In this document: positions 17,443 to 26,475 of the stretch, piece after piece
How the letters are laid out: each line of letters opens with the position of its first letter
Position numbering within the stretch: the first letter of the stretch is position 1
The notes under the pieces: generated by a model
What the model was told of the DNA's origin: nothing
The model's input: only the letters and a program-made list of their open reading frames with translations
Databases searched by the model: none
NCBI GenBank assembly: GCA_018674495.1
Contig: JABHAA010000023.1
Span: forward strand, 1-40,035
Length of the DNA: 40,035 bases
Source: Rhodospirillaceae bacterium
GTDB lineage: Bacteria; Pseudomonadota; Alphaproteobacteria; Rhodospirillales; UBA2165
Reading direction: 5' to 3'
Made by a program: the position numbers and the translations under genes

Positions 17443-17735
17443 GCGATACCAGAGAAAGATCCTCCGAAGATGGCGAGCGCCCGCGCAGTGGCGGCGGTGG
17501 CGGTGGCGGCGGGCGCAGGCCCTTTTTCCGGCGCCGCAAAAGCTGTCCCTTTTCCGGCAAGAACGCCCCCAAGATCGATTACAAGGACGTCAAGCTCCTG
17601 TCGCGCTACGTATCCGAGCGCGGTAAGATCGTGCCGAGCCGGATTACAGCGGTTTCAGCCAAAAAGCAGCGTCTGCTCGCCAAGGCTATCAAGCGGGCCC
17701 GGTATCTGGCGTTGCTGCCTTACGTTACCAATTGA
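17439..17735 (+). CDS. rpsR: 30S ribosomal protein S18
   Basis: A 98-aa basic protein of the small subunit, the obligate partner of S6. The conserved core runs from about residue 30 ([19 protein letters not shown]) to the end, with the RNA-binding [11 protein letters not shown] region. The N-terminus is extended by about 25 residues with a glycine run ([11 protein letters not shown]), common in alphaproteobacterial S18. It is coupled to rpsF by ATGA and to the next gene by TGATG. Confidence 0.96.
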   Translation: MSDTRERSSEDGERPRSGGGGGGGGRRPFFRRRKSCPFSGKNAPKIDYKDVKLLSRYVSERGKIVPSRITAVSAKKQRLLAKAIKRARYLALLPYVTN

Positions 17736-18730
17736 TGGACGCGGCCAGGGACCCCGCGTCAGAACGGCTGGGCGGGGCACGCATGTATAAGCAATTGATT
17801 ATCGCGGCGGCCGGCGGCTTGGTGAGCGCTATCCTTTCGCTTGGGCTCTTGACCGGCTCCTCGGGCGCGCTGCTGTTCGCCTATTTCGCGCCCCTGCCGC
17901 TATTGCTGATTGGCCTGTCCTTTGGCCTGATAAGCGTTTCCGCCGCGATATTCGCCGCCCTGATCGTCGTCGTCAATCTGGCCGGCGGCGCCCAAGCGGC
18001 GATTTTTGCCGCCTCCATCGCTTTGCCGGCCTGGCTGATAACCCGCTACGCAACCGCCCAGCGGACTTTACCCGGCGGCGCCCAAGCGGCCTATTCACCC
18101 GGTGATATTTTGGCGCGCATAGCTGTTGGCGGCGGGCTTTTGCTGCTACTTGGAGCGCTGGCGACGAGCAATACCGAAGGCGGTTTGCAAGGCTGGGTGG
18201 GGATTTTCATCGAACGCATGTTGGGCGCCCAGTTGGCGAGCGGCGGCGCTGAGCGCACCTTGTTCGCCGATAGATTAACGCCCCTGTTCCCAGCGATCAC
18301 GGCGCTGTCGTGGCTGGTCATGGTGATCATCAACGCTGCCTTGGCGCAATCGCTTTTGATACGGATAGGGAAAACCCAACGGGCGGCGGTACGCTATGCG
18401 CAAACTGCCATTCCCGAATGGTTTTATTGGGTGTTCGTTGCCGCCGCCGCTGTCTCGCTTATGGCCTCGGGCTCGGTCGAATATCTGAGTCGCAATTTGG
18501 CGATCATATTTGCGGCGCCGTTTTTGTTCGTCGGGCTTGGCGTGTTTCATAGCTTGTCGCGCCGGGTGTCGGCGCCTGGCATGGCACTGACGGCCTTTTA
18601 TGTTTTCTTGATTTTATTTTCCTGGGCGGGAGTTTTCGTCGCCGGGCTCGGGTTTTTGGAACCCTGGGCGCGGCTGCGCGAACGCTTTGCCAAACAGCAA
18701 CCACCCAGAACCGATACGGAGGAAGAGTGA
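17735..18730 (+). CDS. DUF2232 multi-pass membrane protein (YybS-like)
   Basis: A hydrophobic integral membrane protein of 331 aa with about eight predicted membrane segments, beginning near residue 20 (IIAAAGGLVSAILSLGLL). It belongs to the DUF2232/YybS family, whose genes commonly sit between ribosomal protein genes in this operon; its biochemical role is unknown. I take the ATG at 17735, which overlaps the rpsR stop as TGATG. A later ATG at 17783 (MYKQLIIAAAGG) is an equally plausible start and would remove a hydrophilic leader. The C-terminus is charged and cytoplasmic. It overlaps rplI as TGATG. Confidence 0.8.
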   Translation: MDAARDPASERLGGARMYKQLIIAAAGGLVSAILSLGLLTGSSGALLFAYFAPLPLLLIGLSFGLISVSAAIFAALIVVVNLAGGAQAAIFAASIALPAWLITRYATAQRTLPGGAQAAYSPGDILARIAVGGGLLLLLGALATSNTEGGLQGWVGIFIERMLGAQLASGGAERTLFADRLTPLFPAITALSWLVMVIINAALAQSLLIRIGKTQRAAVRYAQTAIPEWFYWVFVAAAAVSLMASGSVEYLSRNLAIIFAAPFLFVGLGVFHSLSRRVSAPGMALTAFYVFLILFSWAGVFVAGLGFLEPWARLRERFAKQQPPRTDTEEE

Positions 18731-19407
18731 TGGAAGTCATACTTTTAGAGCGGATTGAAAAGTTGGGACAGATGGGCGACGTGGTGAACGTCCGCTCCGG
18801 ATACGCCCGCAACTATCTTTTGCCGAAAAAAAAGGCGGTAACCAAAACCGACGGCAACATGGCCTATTTCGAGAGCCAGCGGACCCAATTGGAAGCCGCG
18901 AACCTCGAGAATAAATCCGAGGCCGAGAAATTGTCCGAAAAAATCGAGGGCATCTTCATCGCCATGGTGCGCCAGGCCGGTGATGCCGGCCAGCTTTACG
19001 GTTCGGTCAATGCCCGCGATATCGCCGCCGGCGCCGCCGAGGTGGGCTTCAACATCGAACGCCGCCAGATCACCTTGGAGCGGCCAATCAAGACACTCGG
19101 GCTACACCCGGTCACCGTCAGCCTGCATCCGGAAGTGCAGGTAACCGTGACCGCCAACGTAGCCCGCTCCGCCGAGGAAGCCGAGACCCAGGAGCGTACC
19201 GGTGAAGCGGTGATCAAAACGGATGAAGACGACGCGGACGAGCGCGATTTGCTCGCCGAGGCGCTTTCGGACGATGAGCCCGCCGAAGACACCGATGCGG
19301 ATGTGGATGCAGATGCGGAAATTGACGCAGAAGTGACTGCAGAAGCAGAAACTGACGCCGACGACGAGCAAAATCCAGTGGACGAGGGAGACGACGCCGA
19401 GGCATAA
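18730..19407 (+). CDS. rplI: 50S ribosomal protein L9 with acidic C-terminal extension
   Basis: L9 binds 23S rRNA at the base of the L1 stalk and helps reading-frame maintenance. The N-terminal domain (MEVILLERIEKLGQMGDVV, then GYARNYLLPKKKAV) and the C-terminal domain ending near residue 148 are both normal. About 75 further residues are very rich in Asp, Glu and Ala (for example DTDADVDADAEIDAEV). The usual length is about 150 aa; here it is 225. The start is ATG 18730, overlapping the DUF2232 stop; an in-frame GTG three bases earlier is ignored because MEVILL is the family start. Confidence 0.95.
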   Translation: MEVILLERIEKLGQMGDVVNVRSGYARNYLLPKKKAVTKTDGNMAYFESQRTQLEAANLENKSEAEKLSEKIEGIFIAMVRQAGDAGQLYGSVNARDIAAGAAEVGFNIERRQITLERPIKTLGLHPVTVSLHPEVQVTVTANVARSAEEAETQERTGEAVIKTDEDDADERDLLAEALSDDEPAEDTDADVDADAEIDAEVTAEAETDADDEQNPVDEGDDAEA

Positions 19408-19409
19408 TA

Positions 19410-19427
19410 CCTGCACCAATTTGCAGG
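19410..19427 (+). terminator. Weak hairpin after rplI
   Basis: CCTGCA (19410-19415) pairs with TGCAGG (19422-19427) around a six-base loop, directly after the rplI stop. No T-run follows, so it is at best a partial terminator or an mRNA-end stabiliser before cfa. Confidence 0.3.
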
Positions 19428-19454
19428 GTACCACTTTGAGGGAGGTGGAATGCC

Positions 19455-20696
19455 ATGTTGCCGATCGATTTTGTGCTTCGCAGGATCATCGCAAAAGGAA
19501 CACTCGAAGTCACCGATCATCGTGGCCAGCGTCACGTCATCGGCGATGGAACCGATCCCAAAGTCTCGATCCGCATCACCGATAAGTGGTTCGCCACCAA
19601 ACTGGCGCTTTCGCCCTCCGTGACCATCGGCGAAAGCTATATGGACGGCACCCTCAAGCTCACCAATGACGCCTCGATCTATAATTTTCTGGAAATCCTG
19701 TTGATGAATGTCGGGGGCGGCGATTATCCCTTGATCAATCGTATCTTCATGGCCCTGGACACCATGTTCCGCCGCCTTCAGCAGTTCAATCCGGCCCGCC
19801 GTTCCAAGGCCAATGTGGCCCATCATTACGATTTGTCCGGCGGCCTGTACGAGTTGTTCCTGGACCCGGACAAGCAATATTCCTGCGCCTATTTCGATAC
19901 CCCGGAGAGCGATCTGGCAACCGCGCAAGAAGACAAAAAGTATCATATTGCCGCCAAGCTGCTGCTGGACAAAGGATTGCGGGTTCTCGATATCGGATCG
20001 GGCTGGGGTGGGCTGGGCTTATACCTGGCGCACCAGTTCGGCGCCTGTGTAACCGGCATCACCTTGTCCGAAGAGCAGCACAAAATATCGAACCAGCGAG
20101 CGCAGGAAAACAACCTTCAGGACTGCGCCGAATTTCGTCTGCATGACTACCGCACCTTGGAGGGCGAGTTTGACCGCATCGTTTCGGTCGGCATGTTCGA
20201 ACATGTGGGCGCCGGCCACTACCAAGCCTTTTTCGACAAAATCCGCAACCTGCTGACCGAGGACGGCGTGGCGCTGCTACACACCATCGGGCGCTCCGGG
20301 CCGCCCTTGTCGACCGATGCCTGGACCCGCAAATACATTTTCCCCGGCGGCTCCATGCCTTCGCTCTCGGATACTGCGCCGGCCATTGAAAAAGCCGGCT
20401 TGGTGGTCACCGACATCGAATTTTTGGGCCGTCATTACGCCGAAACCTTACGCCATTGGCAGATCAACTTCCGGGCCAACCGCAACAAAGTCCGCGATAT
20501 CTACGATGAACGATTTTGCCGCATGTGGGAATACTATCTGGCCGGCGCAGAGGCTTCGTTCCGCTATCTCGGCTTGACGGTATTCCAGATTCAATTGGCA
20601 CGGCGCCAGGATGCGGTGCCGATGACCCGCGATTACATCGCCGAGACCGAAGCGAAGCTGAAAAATCCGAGATCGGAAAGACAGCGCGCCGCCTGA
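19455..20696 (+). CDS. cfa: Cyclopropane-fatty-acyl-phospholipid synthase family protein
   Basis: This SAM-dependent enzyme adds a methylene bridge to unsaturated acyl chains of membrane phospholipids (413 aa). The conserved HHYDLSGGLYELFLD region lies at about 123-137. The SAM-binding motif is LDIGSGWGGLGL at 178-189. The C-terminal block FCRMWEYYLAGAEASF carries the family's conserved cysteine and acidic residues. A strong ribosome-binding site, GGGAGGTGG, precedes the ATG. It lies between rplI and dnaB, where Alphaproteobacteria often have no gene, so it is probably an insertion into a conserved operon. Close paralogs acting on other lipids cannot be excluded. Confidence 0.88.
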   Translation: MLPIDFVLRRIIAKGTLEVTDHRGQRHVIGDGTDPKVSIRITDKWFATKLALSPSVTIGESYMDGTLKLTNDASIYNFLEILLMNVGGGDYPLINRIFMALDTMFRRLQQFNPARRSKANVAHHYDLSGGLYELFLDPDKQYSCAYFDTPESDLATAQEDKKYHIAAKLLLDKGLRVLDIGSGWGGLGLYLAHQFGACVTGITLSEEQHKISNQRAQENNLQDCAEFRLHDYRTLEGEFDRIVSVGMFEHVGAGHYQAFFDKIRNLLTEDGVALLHTIGRSGPPLSTDAWTRKYIFPGGSMPSLSDTAPAIEKAGLVVTDIEFLGRHYAETLRHWQINFRANRNKVRDIYDERFCRMWEYYLAGAEASFRYLGLTVFQIQLARRQDAVPMTRDYIAETEAKLKNPRSERQRAA

Positions 20697-20808
20697 CCGA
20701 ACCCACAAATGGCGCGCCAGCCAATATATTTTGAGTTATCCCCGATATCCTCAAGGCTGTTGATCGTTTCCGCCTTCCCCCGCTTCGCTTCCGGCTGTAA
20801 TTTGCCCC

Positions 20809-22356
20809 ATGGCAATTTCAGCACAGCAACCGTTTCCCATAACTTCCCCCGATACATCTTTGGGGGCACCGCCCGAGGATGCCCAGCGGGTGCTGCCAAC
20901 CTTCCGCTCGCCGCCCCATAATTTCGAGGCCGAAAAGGCGCTGCTCGGCACATTAATGGCCAACAACAACGCCCACGACCGGGTTTCCGATTTTCTGCGG
21001 CCTGATCATTTCGCCGATCCCATCCATGGCCGCATCTATGAGGCCATATCCAAGTTGCTCGATGCCGGCCAAATCGCCGATCCGGTCACCTTGATGAATT
21101 TTTTCGAACAAGACGACAGCCTCGCCGATGTGGGCGGCTCCGACTACTTGGCCGAGCTGGCGGGCTCGATGGTCTCGATCATCAACGCCCGTGATTACGC
21201 CCAGATCATTTACGATCTCCACCTGAAGCGCCAGCTTATCGATTTCGGCGAGCAGGTGGTCAACCGCGCCTTCAGCCCCGAAGTCGACGACGCAGCCATG
21301 CAGCAGATCGGCAGCGCCGAGCAGCAGCTCTACGATCTGGCCATGACCGGCGAGCTGGAAGGCGGCTTTCAGTCCTTCGACACTTCCATCAAAGAAGCGA
21401 TAGAGCTGGCCGAGATTGCCCACCAGCGCGACGGCCAGTTGGCTGGCGTCGGCACTGGGCTCCGCGATATCGACCGCTTGCTGGGCGGGCTGCATCCTTC
21501 GGATCTGGTAATTCTCGCCGGCCGCCCGTCCATGGGCAAAACCGCGCTGGCCACCAATATCGCCTACAATGCTGCCGCCGACTACGAGGTGGAAATCGAC
21601 GCCAACGGCAACAAGCGCACCATCAACGGCGCTGTTGTCGGGTTTTTCTCCCTGGAAATGTCGGCGGAACAATTGGCGGCGCGCATCCTTTCCGAACAGA
21701 CCGAGATAGCTTCCGACAAAATGCGCCGGGGCGAGCTGACCAACGATGAATTTGATAAACTTGCAACCTGTGCTGCCGGGCTTAGAAACTTGCCCATCTT
21801 CATTGATGATACGCCAGCGCTGACGGTCAATTTGCTGCGCTCCCGAGCGCGGCGCTTAAAAAGCCAGCACAATCTTGGTCTGGTGATTGTTGATTATCTG
21901 CAGCTTATGCAAGGCAACAGCCGCACCGATAACCGGGTGTTGGAAATCGGCGAGATTACGCGCGGGCTAAAGACCCTGGCCAAAGAGTTAGAGGTGCCGG
22001 TCCTGGCCTTGTCCCAGTTGAGCCGCGCGGTCGAGCAGCGCGAAGACAAACGCCCGCAATTATCGGATTTGCGCGAATCAGGATCCATCGAGCAGGATTC
22101 GGACGTGGTCAGCTTCGTATTCCGCGAGGCCTATTATCTTGAGCGCGGCGAGCCGACCCAGCGCCAGGACGAATCCCCCGACAAATACGCCGAGCGCCAT
22201 GACCGCTGGCAAACCCTGTCCGATGAAATGAAAAACCGCGCCGAATTGATCATCGCCAAACAACGCCACGGCCCGACCGGCAAGGTCGATCTCTATTTCG
22301 ACGGCATGTATACCCGCTTTGCGGATCTGGACACCCAGCATACCGATAGCTTTTAA
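20809..22356 (+). CDS. dnaB: Replicative DNA helicase DnaB
   Basis: This is the hexameric 5'-3' helicase that unwinds DNA at the replication fork (515 aa). The N-terminal DnaB domain (about 35-140, HNFEAEKALLGTLM) interacts with primase. The RecA-like C-terminal domain has Walker A GRPSMGKT at 238-245, Walker B near VIVDYLQLM, and the loop LSQLSRAVEQR. The mid-region VEIDANGNKRTINGA is a short insertion after Walker A, common in alphaproteobacterial DnaB. No intein is present. The 112-base gap upstream holds no recognisable gene. The start codon has only a weak Shine-Dalgarno. Confidence 0.96.
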   Translation: MAISAQQPFPITSPDTSLGAPPEDAQRVLPTFRSPPHNFEAEKALLGTLMANNNAHDRVSDFLRPDHFADPIHGRIYEAISKLLDAGQIADPVTLMNFFEQDDSLADVGGSDYLAELAGSMVSIINARDYAQIIYDLHLKRQLIDFGEQVVNRAFSPEVDDAAMQQIGSAEQQLYDLAMTGELEGGFQSFDTSIKEAIELAEIAHQRDGQLAGVGTGLRDIDRLLGGLHPSDLVILAGRPSMGKTALATNIAYNAAADYEVEIDANGNKRTINGAVVGFFSLEMSAEQLAARILSEQTEIASDKMRRGELTNDEFDKLATCAAGLRNLPIFIDDTPALTVNLLRSRARRLKSQHNLGLVIVDYLQLMQGNSRTDNRVLEIGEITRGLKTLAKELEVPVLALSQLSRAVEQREDKRPQLSDLRESGSIEQDSDVVSFVFREAYYLERGEPTQRQDESPDKYAERHDRWQTLSDEMKNRAELIIAKQRHGPTGKVDLYFDGMYTRFADLDTQHTDSF

Positions 22357-22376
22357 CCCCCTCTCTTTTAGCTGAC

Positions 22377-23486
22377 ATGACCGAAATCTCAGGCGCCGAA
22401 TTGACCATCGACTTGGGCGCAGTTCAGGCCAACTACCGGACATTGCAATCGCATCTTGCCGGCGCCGAATTGGCCGCCGTGGTCAAAGCCGACGCCTATG
22501 GATTGGGCTTGGGCCCGGTGGTGCGCGCCCTCACCGAAACCGGCTGCGAAACCTTTTTCGTGGCCACCGCCGCCGAGGCAGTTCAGCTACGCGGCTCCGA
22601 GAGCGATGCCAATATCCACGTCTTCAACGGCCCGCTCCCGGGCGAGGAGGCGGCGTTCTTGGAACACGCGCTAGTGCCGGTGCTCAACAGCCTGGAGCAA
22701 GTGCAAAACTGGTCCGCCTATTGCACCGGAATTGGCGCGCCGGGACTAGCCGATATTCAAATCGATACCGGCATGTCCCGGCTCGGCCTCGAAGCGGGCG
22801 ATGTGGCGCGGCTGGCCGGGTCGCCCGAACTGTTGCAATCGATCACGCTGGATCTGGCCTTAAGCCATCTTGCCTGCGCCGATCAGCCGGACCATGCCAT
22901 GAATAACGAGCAATTGGCCGCGTTCGAAGCTGGCGCCGGCCCAATCGGTGCGCCGCGGCATAGCCTGGCGTCATCGTCGGGCATCTTCTTGGGCACCGAA
23001 TATCACTTCGACATGGCGCGCGCCGGCGCCGCCTTATTTGGGCTGAATCCGGTACCCGGAAACCCCAACCCCATGCGGCAAGTCATTCGAATTCAAGGAA
23101 AAATCCTACAAGTGCGTTCCGTTGACACTCATCGGAGCGTTGGCTATGGTGCCAGCCATCAGGCCACCCGGTCGGCCAAGATCGCAACAGTCGCCATTGG
23201 TTACGGCGACGGATATCTCCGCGCCCTTAGCAATGCCGGAACAGTCTTTATCGATAGCCACGAGGTACCGGTGGTGGGGCGCGTTTCCATGGATTTAACC
23301 ACGCTTGATGTGACGGACGTGCCCGATGGGCTATTAGCCCTGGGCCAGCCGGTCGATTTCGCCGGGCCGCTAAATCCGGTGGACCGGATCGCCGAGCAGG
23401 CAGGCACCATCGGCTACGAAATTCTGACCAGCCTCGGGACGCGCTATCAGCGCCATTACGTTGGCGGGGAAGGCAATTCAGCATGA
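22377..23486 (+). CDS. alr: Alanine racemase
   Basis: This PLP enzyme interconverts L- and D-alanine for peptidoglycan synthesis (369 aa). The PLP-binding lysine is Lys37 in VVKADAYGLG, and the second catalytic base is Tyr257 in SVGYGASH. The C-terminal beta domain contains the family motif GRVSMDLTTLDVTD. It follows dnaB by 20 bases, a typical order, and its stop overlaps the mlaE start as ATGA, tying it to the lipid-transport genes. Confidence 0.95.
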   Translation: MTEISGAELTIDLGAVQANYRTLQSHLAGAELAAVVKADAYGLGLGPVVRALTETGCETFFVATAAEAVQLRGSESDANIHVFNGPLPGEEAAFLEHALVPVLNSLEQVQNWSAYCTGIGAPGLADIQIDTGMSRLGLEAGDVARLAGSPELLQSITLDLALSHLACADQPDHAMNNEQLAAFEAGAGPIGAPRHSLASSSGIFLGTEYHFDMARAGAALFGLNPVPGNPNPMRQVIRIQGKILQVRSVDTHRSVGYGASHQATRSAKIATVAIGYGDGYLRALSNAGTVFIDSHEVPVVGRVSMDLTTLDVTDVPDGLLALGQPVDFAGPLNPVDRIAEQAGTIGYEILTSLGTRYQRHYVGGEGNSA

Positions 23487-24262
23487 ATTTTCTGCAATCA
23501 ATAGGCCGTTTTACGTTCGGCTTCCTGGCCACCGCAGGGCGCATATCGTTGTTCACCGGCACCGCCTTGATGCACGCCATCCGGCCACCATATTATCCCC
23601 GCATCATCCTTAAGCAGATGATCGAGATCGGCTATTTCTCGCTACCCGTTGTCGGCCTAACCGCCGTCTTCGCCGGCATGGTGCTGGCCTTGCAAAGTTT
23701 CACCGGGTTCTCCCGTTTTTCCGCCGAGGGCGCTGTCGCCAATGTCGTGGTGCTGTCGATCACCCGCGAATTGGGCCCGGTGCTGGCGGGGCTGATGGTA
23801 TCGGGACGCATCGGCGCCTCCATGGCCGCCGAGATCGGCACCATGCGGGTGACCGAACAAGTGGATGCGCTAACGACGCTGTCGACCAATCCGTTCAAAT
23901 ATCTGGTCGCGCCGCGCCTGATTGCCGGCATAACCATGGTGCCTATATTGGTCCTCATCGCCGATATCATCGGCATCCTCGGCGGCTATCTGGTGGGAGT
24001 CTTTGCGCTCGGCTTCAACCCGTCCAATTATTTGCAGAACACCTACGATTTTATGGAAGTGTTCGATGTGGTATCGGGGCTCATCAAGGCCGCCATGTTC
24101 GGCTTTATCATCACTCTGATGGGCTGTTACCACGGCTACCATTCCAAGGGCGGCGCCCAGGGCGTTGGCCAGGCGACCACCAATGCCGTGGTTTCGGCAT
24201 CGATCCTGATCCTCTGTTCTGATTATATCTTAACCCAATTATTCTTTGCTGCGGATGGCTGA
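23483..24262 (+). CDS. mlaE: MlaE-family phospholipid ABC transporter permease
   Basis: This is the inner-membrane permease of the Mla pathway, which moves phospholipids between inner and outer membrane and keeps the outer leaflet asymmetric (259 aa). It has about five to six membrane segments. Conserved family features are the ELGPVLAGLMVSGRIGASMAAE-type stretch around residues 93-114 and the C-terminal GCYHGYHSKGGAQGVG. It overlaps alr (ATGA) and mlaF (8 bases). The usual partner genes mlaD (MCE protein), mlaC and mlaB are not adjacent and must lie elsewhere if the complex is complete. Confidence 0.92.
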   Translation: MNFLQSIGRFTFGFLATAGRISLFTGTALMHAIRPPYYPRIILKQMIEIGYFSLPVVGLTAVFAGMVLALQSFTGFSRFSAEGAVANVVVLSITRELGPVLAGLMVSGRIGASMAAEIGTMRVTEQVDALTTLSTNPFKYLVAPRLIAGITMVPILVLIADIIGILGGYLVGVFALGFNPSNYLQNTYDFMEVFDVVSGLIKAAMFGFIITLMGCYHGYHSKGGAQGVGQATTNAVVSASILILCSDYILTQLFFAADG

Positions 24263-25028
24263 AACCGAAACCAAAATCCTTATGAAGGGCGTCCGTAAGG
24301 CCTTTGGGCCGAAGGTCATCCTGGACGATTTCAATCTCGACATCAAAACCGGCGAATCCATGGTCGTGATCGGCGGCTCCGGCGTCGGCAAATCGGTGAT
24401 GCTCAAATGCCTGCTCGGCGTGTTGACGCCGGAAAGCGGCGCCATCACCATCGATGGTGATAATGTGGTTGGCATCGGCACGTCGGAGCGCGACCGGGTC
24501 AACGCCAAGCTCGGCATGCTGTTCCAGGGCGCCGCCTTGTTCGACAGCCAAACCGTCTGGGAAAACGTCGCCTTCGGGCTGACGGCGCGCAAAGTTCCGC
24601 GCGAAGAGGCGCGCGAGATCGCCATGCAGAAAATCGCCATGGTCGGCCTCAAGCCGGAGATTGCCGAGACTTTTCCGTCGGAATTGTCGGGCGGCATGAA
24701 AAAGCGCGTCGGGCTGGCGCGCGCCATTGCCGCCGATCCCGAAATCATATTCTTCGATGAGCCGACCACCGGGCTGGATCCGCTAATGGGCGATATCATC
24801 AACGATTTGATCGTCCATTGCGTCGAGGAGACCGGCGCCACCACGCTAACCATCACCCACGATATGCTGTCGGCCCGCAAAATCGGTGATCGCATCTCCA
24901 TGATTTATGGGGGCAAGATTATCTGGGCCGGACCGACCGGCGATATTGACGATTGCGACAACGAATATGTGCAACAGTTCATCAACGGGCGCACCGATGG
25001 ACCTATCCAGATGGCCGTTCGTGACTAA
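24255..25028 (+). CDS. mlaF: MlaF-family ABC transporter ATP-binding protein
   Basis: This is the ATPase subunit paired with MlaE (257 aa). Walker A is GGSGVGKS at 40-47, the signature is LSGGMKKR at 144-151 and Walker B is IIFFDE at 164-169, followed by TTGLD. The start is taken at ATG 24255 (MAETETK), which overlaps the mlaE stop; an in-frame TTG nine bases earlier is less likely. Sequence alone separates it poorly from other ABC ATPases, and the adjacent MlaE permease makes the assignment firm. Substrate specificity (phospholipid or sterol/toluene-type) is inferred. Confidence 0.92.
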   Translation: MAETETKILMKGVRKAFGPKVILDDFNLDIKTGESMVVIGGSGVGKSVMLKCLLGVLTPESGAITIDGDNVVGIGTSERDRVNAKLGMLFQGAALFDSQTVWENVAFGLTARKVPREEAREIAMQKIAMVGLKPEIAETFPSELSGGMKKRVGLARAIAADPEIIFFDEPTTGLDPLMGDIINDLIVHCVEETGATTLTITHDMLSARKIGDRISMIYGGKIIWAGPTGDIDDCDNEYVQQFINGRTDGPIQMAVRD

Positions 25029-25047
25029 TACCAGTGCTCCTTGGTAT
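25028..25047 (+). repeat. Small inverted repeat between mlaF and radA
   Basis: ATACCA and TGGTAT flank an eight-base loop right after the mlaF stop. The stem is only six pairs and AT-leaning, with no T-tract, so it is unlikely to be a terminator. It may mark a processing site before radA. Confidence 0.3.
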
Positions 25048-25058
25048 AAGGGTTAAGG

Positions 25059-26474
25059 ATGGCCCGAGCCACCAACAGCTATAGCTGCCAGGAATGCGGC
25101 GCCACCCACTCGAAGTGGAGCGGGCGCTGCGACGATTGCGGCGCCTGGAATACAATTACCGAGGAAGCCCGCCGCGAAGCGACGCCCAAAGGCCTGAGCG
25201 CCGGGCGCGGCCGCAACATCGAGTTTGTCGGCCTCAAGGGAAAATCGGAGGTGCCGGCGCGCAAGAAAACCAACATCGACGAATTTGACCGGGTCTGCGG
25301 CGGCGGACTGGTGGCTGGCTCGGCGCTGTTGGTGGGCGGCGATCCGGGCATCGGCAAATCGACGCTTTTGCTGCAGGTGTGCGCGGCCCTTGCTGCGGCG
25401 CCGGGGGCCGGTCGCTGCATTTATATTTCGGGCGAAGAAGCCATCGATCAGGTGCGCCTGCGCGCCGAACGGCTGGACCTGGCCCATACGCCGGTGGAGC
25501 TGGCCTCGGCCACCAATGTGCGCGATATCGTTACCTCGTTGGAGAGCGGCGGCGATGTGCAGGTGGTGATCACCGATTCGGTGCAAACGATGTTCGTCGA
25601 TAGCCTTGATTCGGCGCCCGGCACCGTCGCCCAGGTTCGCGCCTCCGCCCAGGAATTGATCCGCCTTGCGAAACGCTCGAACTTTGCCTTGTTCCTGGTC
25701 GGCCACGTCACCAAAGACGGCATGATCGCCGGGCCCAAGGTGCTCGAACATATGGTCGATACGGTGCTTTATTTCGAAGGCGAGCGCGGCCACCAGTTCC
25801 GCATCATGCGCGCCGTTAAGAATCGATTCGGCCCTGCCGACGAAATCGGCGTCTTCGAAATGACCGACAAGGGGCTAATTGAAGTGGCCAATCCGTCTGC
25901 CCTGTTCCTTGCCGAGCGCGATACCGAGGTGTCCGGCGCCTCCGTCTTTGCCGGGATCGAAGGCACCCGCCCGATGCTGGTTGAAATCCAAGCCCTGACC
26001 GCGCCGACCACGTTCGGCACACCCCGGCGCGCAGTCGTCGGTTGGGATTCGGGGCGCCTCAACATGGTGCTGGCGGTCATGGAGACCCGTTGCGGACTAA
26101 GCGCCGGGCTTAACGATGTTTATCTGAATGTGGCTGGGGGTTTGCGTATCACCGAGCCGGCAGCCGATCTGGCGGTAGCAGCGGCGCTGGTCTCGTCGCT
26201 GTCGGGCTCACTGGTGCCGGCCGATACGGTGGTCTTCGGCGAGATCGGATTGTCGGGCGAAGTGCGGCCCGTGGGCCAGGCCGACGTCCGCTTGCGCGAA
26301 GCAAAAAAGCTGGGCTTCACCCGGGCCATCGTTCCCAAGACCCGGAACACCCGCAAAAAATCTGCCAAGGCCGGCGACACATTGCCGGTCACCGAGATTT
26401 CCCACTTGAACGAGCTGATGGACTTATTGCCGCCGCAGGGGCAGAATCAGCGCGTCCGGACGGCGAGTGGATAA
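25059..26474 (+). CDS. radA: DNA repair protein RadA
   Basis: This is a RecA-related ATPase that promotes branch migration during recombination repair (471 aa). The N-terminal zinc finger uses Cys10, Cys13, Cys24 and Cys27. Walker A is GGDPGIGKS at 93-101, and the RadA-specific KNRFG motif is at 254-258. A Lon-protease-like C-terminal domain (about 290-450) lacks a proteolytic role in the family. The gene lies 30 bases after mlaF and overlaps or abuts cvpA, the usual radA-cvpA-purF order in Alphaproteobacteria. Confidence 0.96.
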   Translation: MARATNSYSCQECGATHSKWSGRCDDCGAWNTITEEARREATPKGLSAGRGRNIEFVGLKGKSEVPARKKTNIDEFDRVCGGGLVAGSALLVGGDPGIGKSTLLLQVCAALAAAPGAGRCIYISGEEAIDQVRLRAERLDLAHTPVELASATNVRDIVTSLESGGDVQVVITDSVQTMFVDSLDSAPGTVAQVRASAQELIRLAKRSNFALFLVGHVTKDGMIAGPKVLEHMVDTVLYFEGERGHQFRIMRAVKNRFGPADEIGVFEMTDKGLIEVANPSALFLAERDTEVSGASVFAGIEGTRPMLVEIQALTAPTTFGTPRRAVVGWDSGRLNMVLAVMETRCGLSAGLNDVYLNVAGGLRITEPAADLAVAAALVSSLSGSLVPADTVVFGEIGLSGEVRPVGQADVRLREAKKLGFTRAIVPKTRNTRKKSAKAGDTLPVTEISHLNELMDLLPPQGQNQRVRTASG

Positions 26475-26475
26475 A

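Noticed and set aside
20736..20744. DnaA-box-like TTATCCCCG upstream of dnaB
   Set aside because: Two mismatches to TTATCCACA and no further copies nearby; not evidence of an origin.
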